Assembly: GCA_026397955.1 (NCBI GenBank)
Contig: JAPLTV010000016.1
Coordinates: forward strand, 1-64,000
Direction: 5' to 3'
Length of the DNA: 64,000 nt
From: Verrucomicrobiota bacterium
GTDB lineage: Bacteria; Verrucomicrobiota; Verrucomicrobiia; Opitutales; UBA953
Position numbers and translations under genes: made by a program. Below are positions 8,520 through 17,636 of the stretch, one piece after another. The notes below the pieces were generated by a model. It saw only the letters and a list, made by a program, of their open reading frames with translations, had not been told where the DNA came from and did no database searches. Each line of letters starts with the position of its first letter. Within the stretch, counting starts at the first letter, position 1.

Positions 8520-8894
8520 ATGTCTGATTCTTCGCCTCATGCGCGCGCCCTGGCCTTGGCGGATGAGGCGGCGTTTGACTTTGCGATGGGCGACGAAGCG
8601 GCGGCGTTGACGAAGCTGCAGGCAGCGGTGACCACCGATCCGGCCTGCTTCGAGGCGTGGCTGGCCAAGGCCGAAGTCCACTTCGCTGCTGGTCAGTATG
8701 ACGAAGCCCTGGCTGCCGGCGAACAGGCCCTCACGCTTCGCCCGAAGGACATCCACATCCACACCTCGATGTCCCGCATCTGGATGGAGCGCGGCGACAA
8801 GACCAAGGCCGAGCACCACGGTGCCCAGGCCCGCATCCTCGGCTGGGGCGATCAGTTGAAGGAGCCGGAAGGCAAGCAGCCGGGGGAACTCTGA
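8520..8894 (+). CDS. Small TPR-repeat protein
   Basis: 124 aa from ATG 8520; the longer ORF start at 8445 adds an unlikely Arg-rich leader. Three tetratricopeptide repeats fill the protein: [43 protein letters not shown] and a third [20 protein letters not shown] unit, each with the small-residue/aromatic TPR pattern. Such proteins act as protein-protein adaptors in the cytoplasm. No signal peptide is visible. It lies between the divergent aminopeptidase gene and the groESL promoter region and appears monocistronic. Confidence 0.8.
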   Translation: MSDSSPHARALALADEAAFDFAMGDEAAALTKLQAAVTTDPACFEAWLAKAEVHFAAGQYDEALAAGEQALTLRPKDIHIHTSMSRIWMERGDKTKAEHHGAQARILGWGDQLKEPEGKQPGEL

Positions 8895-8900
8895 ACGAGA

Positions 8901-9000
8901 GGGGTTGGGGCAGGGGTAGGGGTAGGGGTAGGGGTAGTTTGAGAGGCAGGAAAACAAGGTGTCGTGCCTGCCCCGCCCCCAACCCCTATCCCTACCCCTA
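8901..9000. repeat. G-rich/C-rich inverted low-complexity repeat (TAGGGG runs)
   Basis: Plus strand 8901-8936 contains GGGGTTGGGGCA followed by four perfect GGGGTA units (8913-8936). After a 30 bp spacer, 8967-9000 carries the same words on the opposite strand (CCCCGCCCCCAACCCC, TACCCCTA). The two arms can pair only partly, and the G-runs could also form quadruplexes. It lies between the TPR stop and the groES promoter region and may end transcription or insulate the two units, which is inference. Confidence 0.6.
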
Positions 9001-9109
9001 GCGTTTAACTTGTCCCACCCGTGAGACAGGCTGTCCCGAGCAAAACGGGGAACATTGACCCGTTTGCGGGGTCGAGAGGGGGTAGTAGCCCAGAAAAACC
9101 CCTAAATCG

Positions 9110-9128
9110 TTTGCTAAACCTCAGCAAA
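9110..9128. promoter_or_regulatory. Inverted repeat upstream of groES
   Basis: TTTGCT-AAACCTC-AGCAAA, a perfect 6-bp dyad with a 7-bp centre (8 bp if one bulge is allowed), lies 70-88 bp before the groES ATG. It is not CIRCE (no TTAGCACTC/GAGTGCTAA arms in 8895-9197), so if groESL is repressor-controlled the operator differs from HrcA's. A chance dyad is possible. Confidence 0.35.
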
Positions 9129-9134
9129 ACGGCT

Positions 9135-9151
9135 TTGGCATCTGTTCTGCA
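9135..9151 (+). promoter_or_regulatory. Possible sigma-54-type promoter for groESL
   Basis: TTGGCA-TCTGTTC-TGCA keeps the GG and GC pairs exactly 10 bp apart, as in the -24/-12 consensus TTGGCAC-N5-TTGCA, and lies about 47 bp before the groES ATG. No good -35/-10 pair of the sigma-70 type is visible in 9000-9197. In a GC-rich genome the GG-N10-GC core is common, so this stays a weak call. Confidence 0.3.
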
Positions 9152-9197
9152 AAGTCGCAGACGTCCCCAACGACCACCCTCTACCCAAATACCCACC

Positions 9198-9503
9198 ATG
9201 GCTAAAAACACCAAACCCAGCGTCAAGCCCCTCGGCGACCGCGTCCTCCTCCAGCGCATCGAAGAAGCTGAAGAAATCAAGGGCGGCATCATCATCCCTG
9301 ACTCCGCCAAGGAGAAGCCGCAGGAAGCCAAGGTTATTGCCCTCGGCACCGGCGCCCTCGACAAGGACGGCAAGAAGGTCGCCTTCAACGTTAAGGTCGG
9401 CGACAAGGTCCTCGTCGGCAAGTACGCCGGCACCGAAGTGAAGCTCGACGAAGTGATCTACCTCCTCCTCCGCGAAGAAGAGATCCTCGCCGTCATCGAA
9501 TAA
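9198..9503 (+). CDS. groES: Co-chaperonin GroES
   Basis: 101 aa, normal GroES length. [26 protein letters not shown] is the N-terminal family signature and contains the mobile loop that docks on GroEL (the hydrophobic GGIIIP tripeptide-type contact). [28 protein letters not shown] is the normal C-terminus. The longer ORF from 9021 is rejected because the Ser/Arg-rich leader is unlike any GroES. GroES caps the GroEL chamber in the cytosol during ATP-driven folding. The ATG follows a C/A-rich leader (ACCCAAATACCCACC) without Shine-Dalgarno. groEL begins 30 bp downstream, so the two form the usual operon. Confidence 0.98.
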   Translation: MAKNTKPSVKPLGDRVLLQRIEEAEEIKGGIIIPDSAKEKPQEAKVIALGTGALDKDGKKVAFNVKVGDKVLVGKYAGTEVKLDEVIYLLLREEEILAVIE

Positions 9504-9533
9504 TCTCACCCCTAACTCTCAAACCATACCACT

Positions 9534-11159
<1,626 letters not shown>

Positions 11160-11181
11160 GGTCGCTGACAGTCGTTTGAAC

Positions 11182-11209
11182 AACGGCGCCCATTTGGGCG
11201 CCGTTTTTT
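11182..11209 (+). terminator. Rho-independent terminator of groESL
   Basis: ACGGCGCCCA / TGGGCGCCGT, a perfect GC-rich 10-bp stem, followed by TTTTTT. It starts 22 bp after the groEL stop. Confidence 0.9.
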
Positions 11210-11348
11210 GTGCCCACCTGGCCGCCAGGGCGGCGCACCTTTCATTTTTACGACAACCGCCCCACCAGGGAGGGCTTTAAGCACTAGGTTTCTTGTCTTC
11301 GTCGTATTGCCATGGGCGCGGGGGTTGTTTGTCTTTTCCCATACCCCT

Positions 11349-14276
11349 ATGCGCCTCCTCGTCGCTTTCCTCTCGGTCTGTCTCTCCGTCCTCGCCTCCG
11401 CGGCCCCCTCCGTCGGCCCGATCCGCGTCTTGTATCTGGACGCCAGCGGCGCTGAGCAGTCCGCCGTCGGTCCGCTGCACTCGCTGATGGCCGAGCTCGG
11501 CCGTGACGCCATCTGGTTCGACTATGCGACGGGAGCCACGCCCGACGCCGCGACGCTCGAACGCTACGACGCCCTGGCGGTGAAGCCGAACGCCGATGGT
11601 TCGCCCGCCCTCAACACTTCGATCAAGCTGCCTAACGGCGCCACGGTCGCGGTGATCGTCATCAAGGCCGACACCACTCCCGCCGGTTTCCGCTCCGAGC
11701 TCGAGGCCGCGCTGTTTCCCGACCGCAAATCCGCCTGGCGGAAATTCCTTGCGCAGCGCGAACCCGAAGTCCGCGAGAAGAATGGCAACGTGGCCAACTA
11801 CGAGAAACGCCCCGAGCCGCTGACCTTCCAGAAGCCTTATTCCGTCAAGGGCAGCATGGAGCGCACGCAGGTCCCGGCGGACATGAAGCTGGTGCTCTTC
11901 GCTTCCGAGCCCGACATCACGAAGCCTATCGCGTTCGCTTGGGATGCCCGCGGCCGCCTTTGGGTCTGCGAGACTTCCGATTATCCGCACGGCGTGAAGG
12001 AAGACCAGCAGCAGGGCAACGATCGCATCAAGATCTGCGAAGACACCGACGGCGACGGTAAGGCCGATAAGTTCACGGTCTTCGCGGACCACCTGAACAT
12101 CCCCACGAGCCTCGTCTTCGCCAACGGCGGCGTGATCGTCGCGCAGGCTCCCAACTTCGTCTTCCTCAAGGACACCGATGGCGACGACAAGGCCGACGTG
12201 CGCCAGGTCATCCTGACCGGCTGGGGCATCCGCGATACCCACGCCCAGACGAGCAGCCTCTCCTATGGCTATGACAACTGGCTACGTGGCGCGGTTGGCT
12301 ACAGCGGCTTCGCCGGCGAGGTCGGCGGCGAGAAGAAGAACTTCGCGATGGGCAGCTATCGCTTCACCGCGGACGGCGCCAAGCTCGAGTTCCTCCACCA
12401 GTTCTCGAACAACACCTGGGGTTACGGCGCCAACGCCGTCGGCGACTCCTTCGGTGGCACCGCCAACAACGCTCCAATTTTCTTCGGCGGTATCCCCGCC
12501 ACGGCCTGGGCCAAGGGTTCGCGCGGCATGTCCGCCAAGAAGATCAACGTCGTCGACAAGGCGCATACGATTACCCCGAACTTCCGTCAGGTCGACGTGA
12601 TGGGCGGCTGGACCGCCGCGGCCGGCTCCACCTTTATCTACTCCGCCCAGTTGCCTCCGCGCCTGCAGGGCAAAGCGATGGTCTGTGAGCCGACGATGAA
12701 GCTGATCGGTCTCATGGACGTCCAGCCTGACGGCGCCGGCTACGTGGCCAAGGACGCCTACAGCCTCGTTGCTAGCTCCGACGAATGGATGTCGCCCGTC
12801 TTTGCCGAAGTTGGCCCGGATGGCGCCATCTGGTTCGCCGACTGGCAGAACTTCATTATCCAGCACAACCCGACCCCCAGCGTCGGTCGCGGCGGCTATG
12901 ACGCCAAGACTGGCGTCGGTGGCGCGCACGAGAACGACCTACGAGACCACGCCCGTGGTCGTATCTACCGTCTCGTTTGGGACAAGCCGGGCTCCGTCGC
13001 CAAGGCCGCCCAGGGCGACTCCGCCGCCGAGCTTGTCGCCGGTCTTTCCGGCAGCACCCAGTACGGCCGCCTCCGCGCCCAGCGCCTGATTGTCGAAGGC
13101 AAGAAGCAGGACCTCGCTCCAGCCCTTCGCGACCTCGTGACGAAGTCCTCCGCTGACATCGGCGCCATCCATGCTCTCTGGTCCTTGCAGGGCCTCGGCG
13201 AGCTCGACGCCGCCACGCATCAGGCCGCGTTGCTCTCCTCTTCGGCGGAGCTTCGCCGCAACGCCATCCGCGCCCTCGGCGCGGACGATTCCGCTCAGAA
13301 GCTCTTCTTTGGCGCCGGCGTCGTCGCCGACAAGGCCCCCGCGAATCGTCTGGCTGCTTTCGTGAAGCTCGCCGATTTCCCGACCACCCCGGAAGTGCAG
13401 ACGCTCGTCCGCCAGCTCTCGGCTGATGTCGCGGTGAAGTCCGATGAATGGCTCTACGAGGCTTCGCGTCTCCTCGCCAAGAAGCATAAGACCGCCACTT
13501 TCGTCGAAGGTCCGAACCTTTTGCCTAACCCCGGTTTCGAAGAGGTCGCCGACGACAAGAAGACGCCGGTCGGCTGGAAGCGCCGTGATTACGGCAGCAA
13601 ACCCGGCAATAAGGATGCGCAGTGGGGTATTGTCATCGATCCGAAGAACGTCCGTTCCGGCAAGTATGCGATGCGCGCCATCACCCGCGCCGACGCCGAC
13701 ACGAGCTTCTTCGCTGACGTCGCATTGAAGCCGAATACCGAATATCGCCTCAGTGCCTGGATCAAAACCCACGCCATGCGCGGCAAGGCTAGCCTCAATG
13801 ACCACATCGGCCGCGCCGAGACCGAGAAGGTGACCGCTCGCGAGTCGGACTGGGCCGAGGTCGAGGTCGTCTTCAATAGCGGTAAGCACCCCAAGGCCAG
13901 CATCAACCTCCTGCACGTCGCCGTCGGCGATTCCTTCTATGACGACGTGAAACTCTGCGAGCTGACGATGGCTGGCGAAGCTCCGGTGACCGCCGGAGTC
14001 CCGGCTCGCGGCGAGCAGATCTTCTGGAAGCACCCCGTCGCCGCCTGCGCGATCTGTCACATGGTCGGAGGGAAGGGCAGCGCCATCGGTCCCGCGTTGG
14101 ACGGTATCGCTACGCGCTCCACGGCGGCCTACATCCAGGAATCCCTGCTCGAACCCAACAAGGTCCTCGCGAAGGGTTTCGAGAAACTCGGTGTCTCCCC
14201 GATGCCGCCCATGGGACTGATTCTCAAGCCGCAGGAGCTCGAGGACGTGAAGGCCTTCCTTCAGACCCTGAAGTAA
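11349..14276 (+). CDS. PVC-type CxxCH heme/dehydrogenase protein with lectin-like insert
   Basis: 975 aa from ATG 11349 (signal peptide RLLVAFLSVCLSVLASAA). Residues about 20-130 look like a degenerate ThuA-like domain. About 175-580 form the PVC 'membrane-bound dehydrogenase' propeller, with AFAWDARGRLWVCETSDYPH and two Asp-rich calcium-like loops DTDGDGKADKF and DTDGDDKADVR. HEAT-type repeats follow (about 590-705). A carbohydrate-binding-like module (NLLPNPGFEE ... VGWKRRDYG, about 710-865) is inserted before the C-terminal cytochrome c domain, whose heme motif is CAICH with a possible axial Met in SPMPPMG. The reaction is unknown; the family is thought to oxidise sugars or alcohols in the periplasm and pass electrons to the heme. 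Separated from groEL by a terminator, so it has its own promoter in 11210-11348. Confidence 0.88.
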   Translation: MRLLVAFLSVCLSVLASAAPSVGPIRVLYLDASGAEQSAVGPLHSLMAELGRDAIWFDYATGATPDAATLERYDALAVKPNADGSPALNTSIKLPNGATVAVIVIKADTTPAGFRSELEAALFPDRKSAWRKFLAQREPEVREKNGNVANYEKRPEPLTFQKPYSVKGSMERTQVPADMKLVLFASEPDITKPIAFAWDARGRLWVCETSDYPHGVKEDQQQGNDRIKICEDTDGDGKADKFTVFADHLNIPTSLVFANGGVIVAQAPNFVFLKDTDGDDKADVRQVILTGWGIRDTHAQTSSLSYGYDNWLRGAVGYSGFAGEVGGEKKNFAMGSYRFTADGAKLEFLHQFSNNTWGYGANAVGDSFGGTANNAPIFFGGIPATAWAKGSRGMSAKKINVVDKAHTITPNFRQVDVMGGWTAAAGSTFIYSAQLPPRLQGKAMVCEPTMKLIGLMDVQPDGAGYVAKDAYSLVASSDEWMSPVFAEVGPDGAIWFADWQNFIIQHNPTPSVGRGGYDAKTGVGGAHENDLRDHARGRIYRLVWDKPGSVAKAAQGDSAAELVAGLSGSTQYGRLRAQRLIVEGKKQDLAPALRDLVTKSSADIGAIHALWSLQGLGELDAATHQAALLSSSAELRRNAIRALGADDSAQKLFFGAGVVADKAPANRLAAFVKLADFPTTPEVQTLVRQLSADVAVKSDEWLYEASRLLAKKHKTATFVEGPNLLPNPGFEEVADDKKTPVGWKRRDYGSKPGNKDAQWGIVIDPKNVRSGKYAMRAITRADADTSFFADVALKPNTEYRLSAWIKTHAMRGKASLNDHIGRAETEKVTARESDWAEVEVVFNSGKHPKASINLLHVAVGDSFYDDVKLCELTMAGEAPVTAGVPARGEQIFWKHPVAACAICHMVGGKGSAIGPALDGIATRSTAAYIQESLLEPNKVLAKGFEKLGVSPMPPMGLILKPQELEDVKAFLQTLK

Positions 14277-14282
14277 GTCCCT

Positions 14283-14316
14283 CGGCCCCGGTCCCAATCT
14301 GATTGATTCGGGGCCG
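14283..14316 (+). terminator. Hairpin downstream of the dehydrogenase gene
   Basis: CGGCCCCG (14283-14290) and CGGGGCCG (14309-14316) form a perfect 8-bp stem with an 18-base loop just after the stop at 14276. There is no T-tract, so it may stabilise the mRNA 3' end rather than terminate. Confidence 0.4.
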
Positions 14317-14338
14317 GGGCTACCTATCTCTATCGTCC

Positions 14339-14836
14339 ATGTGCTCCGTCGAACTCAAGAAGCCAATGTCTCCGGTGGTCGGCCTGCTGGCCTTGGCCGC
14401 CGTGACCGGCGTCTCCGGAGCTGTCCTGTATTTCGGCGTACCGACCACGGAGTTCCACGGCCTGCAGACGGGCATCTTCTTCCCGTTCGAAGTCGAGTTC
14501 GCCGATGCGCGCTTCATGGACAACAAAATCAAGTGCGAGTCCAAGGAAGTCACCGCCGAGGTCCGCAAGGCCTTGCAGCAGATCAAGTCCGACTATCCGG
14601 TCGACAAGGCCTACGTGACGCTGACGAACTACCCGTCCGGTTATAAGTTTCATGTCACGTACGTGACCTATTACGGCCAGCGCCTCGCCCTCGGTGAAGA
14701 CAAACTGTTCCGACGCGGCGTGCAGGTCGGCGAACCGAAGATCGACGCGGAACTGAAGTCGAAGGACGACGCTTTCGAGAAGGCTATCCGCGACACGATC
14801 GAGGCCTACTTCAAGTCCAAGGGCGCGCAGGGCTGA
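14339..14836 (+). CDS. Hypothetical membrane-anchored protein
   Basis: 165 aa from ATG 14339; a start at 14366 (MSPVVGLLALAAV) is equally possible, while the ORF start at 14303 lies in the hairpin and is rejected. One hydrophobic N-terminal segment (VVGLLALAAVTGVSGAVLYF) anchors it, and the rest is soluble and periplasmic by inference. The body has a Lys/Glu-rich helix (KEVTAEVRKALQQIKSD) and beta-like segments (YKFHVTYVTYYGQRLALGE). I recognise no family. It lies between the dehydrogenase gene and the convergent tRNA-His. Confidence 0.65.
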   Translation: MCSVELKKPMSPVVGLLALAAVTGVSGAVLYFGVPTTEFHGLQTGIFFPFEVEFADARFMDNKIKCESKEVTAEVRKALQQIKSDYPVDKAYVTLTNYPSGYKFHVTYVTYYGQRLALGEDKLFRRGVQVGEPKIDAELKSKDDAFEKAIRDTIEAYFKSKGAQG

Positions 14837-14870
14837 GGTTAGGGGAGGGCGAAGCCGCATGCGCACGCAG

Positions 14871-14894
14871 AAAAGCCCCGGATTGCTCCGGGGC
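14871..14894 (-). terminator. Terminator of tRNA-His
   Basis: On the minus strand AGCCCCGGAGCAATCCGGGGCT followed by TTTTC: a 7-8 bp GC stem with a short T-tract, 10 bp past the tRNA 3' end. In the other direction the same stem lies after the plus-strand gene that ends at 14836 and might serve it as well. Confidence 0.75.
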
Positions 14895-14904
14895 TCCTGC
14901 AAAG

Positions 14905-14982
14905 TGGGGTGATTGAGGGGACTTGAACCCCCGACCCCTGGTACCACAAACCAGTGCTCTAACCAACTGAGCTACAACCACC
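14905..14982 (-). tRNA. tRNA-His (GTG anticodon)
   Basis: Read on the minus strand, GGTGGTTGTAGCTCAGTTGG begins a full cloverleaf. The anticodon loop TTGTGGT gives anticodon GTG, closed by CTGGT/ACCAG. The T arm has GGGGG-TTCAAGT-CCCCT. The acceptor pairs over eight bases (GGTGGTTG with CAATCACC), the extra G-1:C73 pair being the identity element of tRNA-His. The 3' CCA is encoded. A terminator follows. Confidence 0.96.
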
Positions 14983-15158
14983 GTGCGTTCCTTCTTTAGC
15001 GGAAGGAAGCCCTATGCAGGGAATCCCGCGGGGATTGTCAAACCCGGACCCGAAAGCGCTGAAAAGCCACGTCCAGCCTGAGGTTTGCCTTCTCGGCCGA
15101 GTTTTCCTCCCTTTATCCTTTCCCTTTGCCCCTGCGTATCGCTTTCTAACTCAACTTT

Positions 15159-16346
15159 ATGTCTACGTTTTCCGACCTCGGTCTGCCCGAGCCAGTCCTG
15201 CGCTCCTTAGCCGAACACGGCTACGTGACCCCGACCCCCATTCAGGCTCAGGCGATCCCGGTCATCATGGCCCGCAAGGATCTCATCGGCGCTGCCCAGA
15301 CCGGTACCGGTAAGACCGCTGCCTTCGCTCTCCCGACGCTTTCGCTCCTTGGCCCGGCCGCTGGCAAGCCCCGCTGCCTCGTCCTCGTCCCGACGCGCGA
15401 ACTCGCCGTTCAGGTCGACGAAAACTTCCAGAAATACGGTAAGCACTTCGGTACCCGCACCGCGCTCCTTTACGGCGGCGTGGGCTACGGCGCCCAGGTC
15501 AAGGCGCTCGAAGAGGGCGTCGACGTCGTCATTGCGACCCCGGGCCGCCTGCTCGACCTGCATGAGCAGAAGATCTTGGACCTGAAGTCCATCCAGATGC
15601 TGATCATGGACGAAGTCGACCGCATGCTGGACATGGGCTTCATCGAGGACGTCACCCGCATCGTCAACTACTGCCCGAAGGAGCGCCAGACGCTGCTCTT
15701 CTCCGCCACGATCTCCGACGCCATTGGCCGCATCGCCGGTTGGGCGCTCCGCGATCCGGTCACGGTCGACGTCCGCACGGGCCTCGGCGCCGCCGACACG
15801 GTCGAGCACGCGATCTACCCGGTCGATATCTTCCAGAAGTACGACCTGCTGCTGTCCCTGCTCAACAAGAGCGGCTACAAGTCCGTCATTGTCTTCACCC
15901 GCACCAAGCGCGACGCCGACCGTATCGCCGAGTGGATCGAAGGCCACGGCACGCCCGTCGCCACGATGCATGCCGACCGTTCTCAGTCGGAGCGCGCCGC
16001 CGCCCTCGCGGGCTTCAAGTCCGGCAAGTTCACCATCATGGTGGCGACCGACATCGCCTCGCGCGGCCTCGACATCCGCGGCGTCACGCACGTCATCAAT
16101 TACAACGTGCCTGAGCACGCTGAAGATTACGTCCACCGTATCGGCCGTACCGGCCGCGCCTCCGCCGAAGGCGAAGCCTTCACGCTTTTCTCTCCGGACG
16201 AGATGCACCATCTCCAGCAGATCGAGGTTCTCCTCGGTCGCACCATCGAGCGCCGTAAGCTCGAAGGCTTCCGCTACTACTCCGAGCCGCAGCTGACCCC
16301 GGGCAGCGCCAAGGCGGCGACTGCTTCGCGTAAGCGCAACCGCTGA
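15159..16346 (+). CDS. DEAD-box RNA helicase (RhlE-like, DEVD variant)
   Basis: 395 aa, the minimal two-domain helicase core with almost no C-terminal extension. Motifs in order: Q motif (GYVTPTPIQAQAIPV), motif I AAQTGTGKTAAF, Ia PTRELAVQ, Ib ATPGRL, motif II MDEVDRMLDMGF, motif III FSATI, IV VFTRTK, V ATDIASRGLDI, VI HRIGRTGRAS. Motif II reads DEVD instead of DEAD; the Mg-contacting Asp and catalytic Glu are kept, so ATPase activity is expected. Such enzymes remodel rRNA or mRNA structure, often in the cold. ribD starts 2 bp after the stop and is likely cotranscribed. The leader TTTCTAACTCAACTTTATG has no Shine-Dalgarno. Confidence 0.93.
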   Translation: MSTFSDLGLPEPVLRSLAEHGYVTPTPIQAQAIPVIMARKDLIGAAQTGTGKTAAFALPTLSLLGPAAGKPRCLVLVPTRELAVQVDENFQKYGKHFGTRTALLYGGVGYGAQVKALEEGVDVVIATPGRLLDLHEQKILDLKSIQMLIMDEVDRMLDMGFIEDVTRIVNYCPKERQTLLFSATISDAIGRIAGWALRDPVTVDVRTGLGAADTVEHAIYPVDIFQKYDLLLSLLNKSGYKSVIVFTRTKRDADRIAEWIEGHGTPVATMHADRSQSERAAALAGFKSGKFTIMVATDIASRGLDIRGVTHVINYNVPEHAEDYVHRIGRTGRASAEGEAFTLFSPDEMHHLQQIEVLLGRTIERRKLEGFRYYSEPQLTPGSAKAATASRKRNR

Positions 16347-16348
16347 TC

Positions 16349-17434
16349 GTGTCCGTCCCCGCTTCCGAGCCTCCGATGCGGCGAGCCCTCGAGCTCGCCC
16401 GTCAGGCTTGGGGCCGAACGCACCCCAACCCGATGGTCGGGGCGGTGATTACGGAAGGCGGTAAGGTTGTCGCCGAAGGCTTCCACGCCAAGGCCGGCGA
16501 GCCGCATGCCGAGGTGATGGCCCTGCGCGCCTTGGGCCGTAAGCCCGCCGCGGACGCCATCTTGCACGTCACGCTCGAGCCCTGCTGCACGCATGGCCGC
16601 ACGCCGCCATGCGTCGATGCCATCCTGGCTTCCGGCATTCGCACCGTCGTCGTGGGCGCTCGCGATCCGAATCCGGCCCACGCGGGCCATGGCCTCGAAC
16701 GGCTGCGTGCCCAAGGCGTCGCAGTCGTCGAAGGCGTGCTGGGCGACGAGTGCACCGAACTGAACCTGATCTTCAATCACTGGATCGTCCGCGGCTCTCC
16801 GCTGCTCGCGCTCAAGGTCGCCTCGACGCTCGATGGTAAACTCACCTTGCCTCCGGGGCAGGGTAGGGCGATCACCGGTCCGGAGGCTGCGGCCTATGTG
16901 CATCGCCTCCGCCGGCTCTTTCCCGCCATCGCCGTCAGCGCCGATACTGCGCTCGCGGACAATCCCCGCCTGACCGCGCGAGGTGACGAGGGCGAGGTCT
17001 GCCCGGTGCGCTTTGTGCTGGACCGGCATTTCAAGACCGCTGGTCGCACGGGCCTGAATCTCTTCCAGGACGCCCACCGTACTCGGACCATCGTCGTCGG
17101 CCTGGGCTCCGCGGCCAAGAAGTCAGACCTCGCCTGGTATGAGGCCGAAGGCATCAAGCTCTGGTCCTTGGTCGGCGATGAGGCTTCCTTCCTGAAGGTC
17201 TGGGCTGAGCGCTGCGCCCAAGAGAAGATCAGCGGCGTGATGATCGAAGCCGGTCCGCGCCTGGCTTCGGCCATGCTCTCGGCTGGATCCGCCGATTACC
17301 TTTACGCCTTCGTCGCCCCACGAACGGGCGATGCGGAAGCCCCGAGCTGGCATGATGGGGTCGCCTTGCCGGTGGGGGGCCTACGGACCTCCCTGGTGGG
17401 TTCTGACGCCCTTTATCAGGGTCATCTGGGGTAA
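16349..17434 (+). CDS. ribD: Riboflavin biosynthesis deaminase/reductase RibD
   Basis: 361 aa from a GTG two bases after the helicase stop; ATG 16376 is a possible alternative. The N-terminal deaminase (about 1-150) has the zinc site HAEVMALR and EPCCTHGRTPPC and removes the amino group of the pyrimidine intermediate made by GTP cyclohydrolase II. The C-terminal half (about 160-361) is the reductase with ALKVASTLDGKLTLPPGQGR and the NADPH-binding GVMIEAGPRLASAML. This is the normal bifunctional order of bacterial RibD. No other rib gene is in the window, so riboflavin genes are scattered in this genome. The C-terminus is ordinary in length. Confidence 0.93.
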   Translation: MSVPASEPPMRRALELARQAWGRTHPNPMVGAVITEGGKVVAEGFHAKAGEPHAEVMALRALGRKPAADAILHVTLEPCCTHGRTPPCVDAILASGIRTVVVGARDPNPAHAGHGLERLRAQGVAVVEGVLGDECTELNLIFNHWIVRGSPLLALKVASTLDGKLTLPPGQGRAITGPEAAAYVHRLRRLFPAIAVSADTALADNPRLTARGDEGEVCPVRFVLDRHFKTAGRTGLNLFQDAHRTRTIVVGLGSAAKKSDLAWYEAEGIKLWSLVGDEASFLKVWAERCAQEKISGVMIEAGPRLASAMLSAGSADYLYAFVAPRTGDAEAPSWHDGVALPVGGLRTSLVGSDALYQGHLG

Positions 17435-17636
17435 GTCCTGCCGATAGCCCCCAAAAGGCTCCTAAGCAGAATTAGGGGTTATTCCCGCATCTAAAGCAGG
17501 CGAGGGGGTGTCTTTTTGTCCCAAAGGGATCGCTTTGCCTGTTTTGGCTCGACTTTTCAAGAAAAACTTACATCACAGCGAGTCCGCCTCCCTGTCCAAA
17601 GCAGAATGGCCCTAACCTTCTAAATCCTAACTACTT

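Noticed and set aside
8433-8957. N-terminal extension of the aminopeptidase ORF
   Set aside because: Low-complexity text from the G-rich repeat and the TPR gene's antisense; M29 proteins start at MDPRYGKL-like sequences.
8901-9000. TAGGGG runs as a telomere or chromosome end
   Set aside because: Embedded between complete genes with normal sequence on both sides; a simple repeat only.
17435-17636. Possible promoter TTGGCT...TTACAT before the phosphorylase gene
   Set aside because: Weak -35 and -10 words with 18 bp spacing; too common in such sequence to list.
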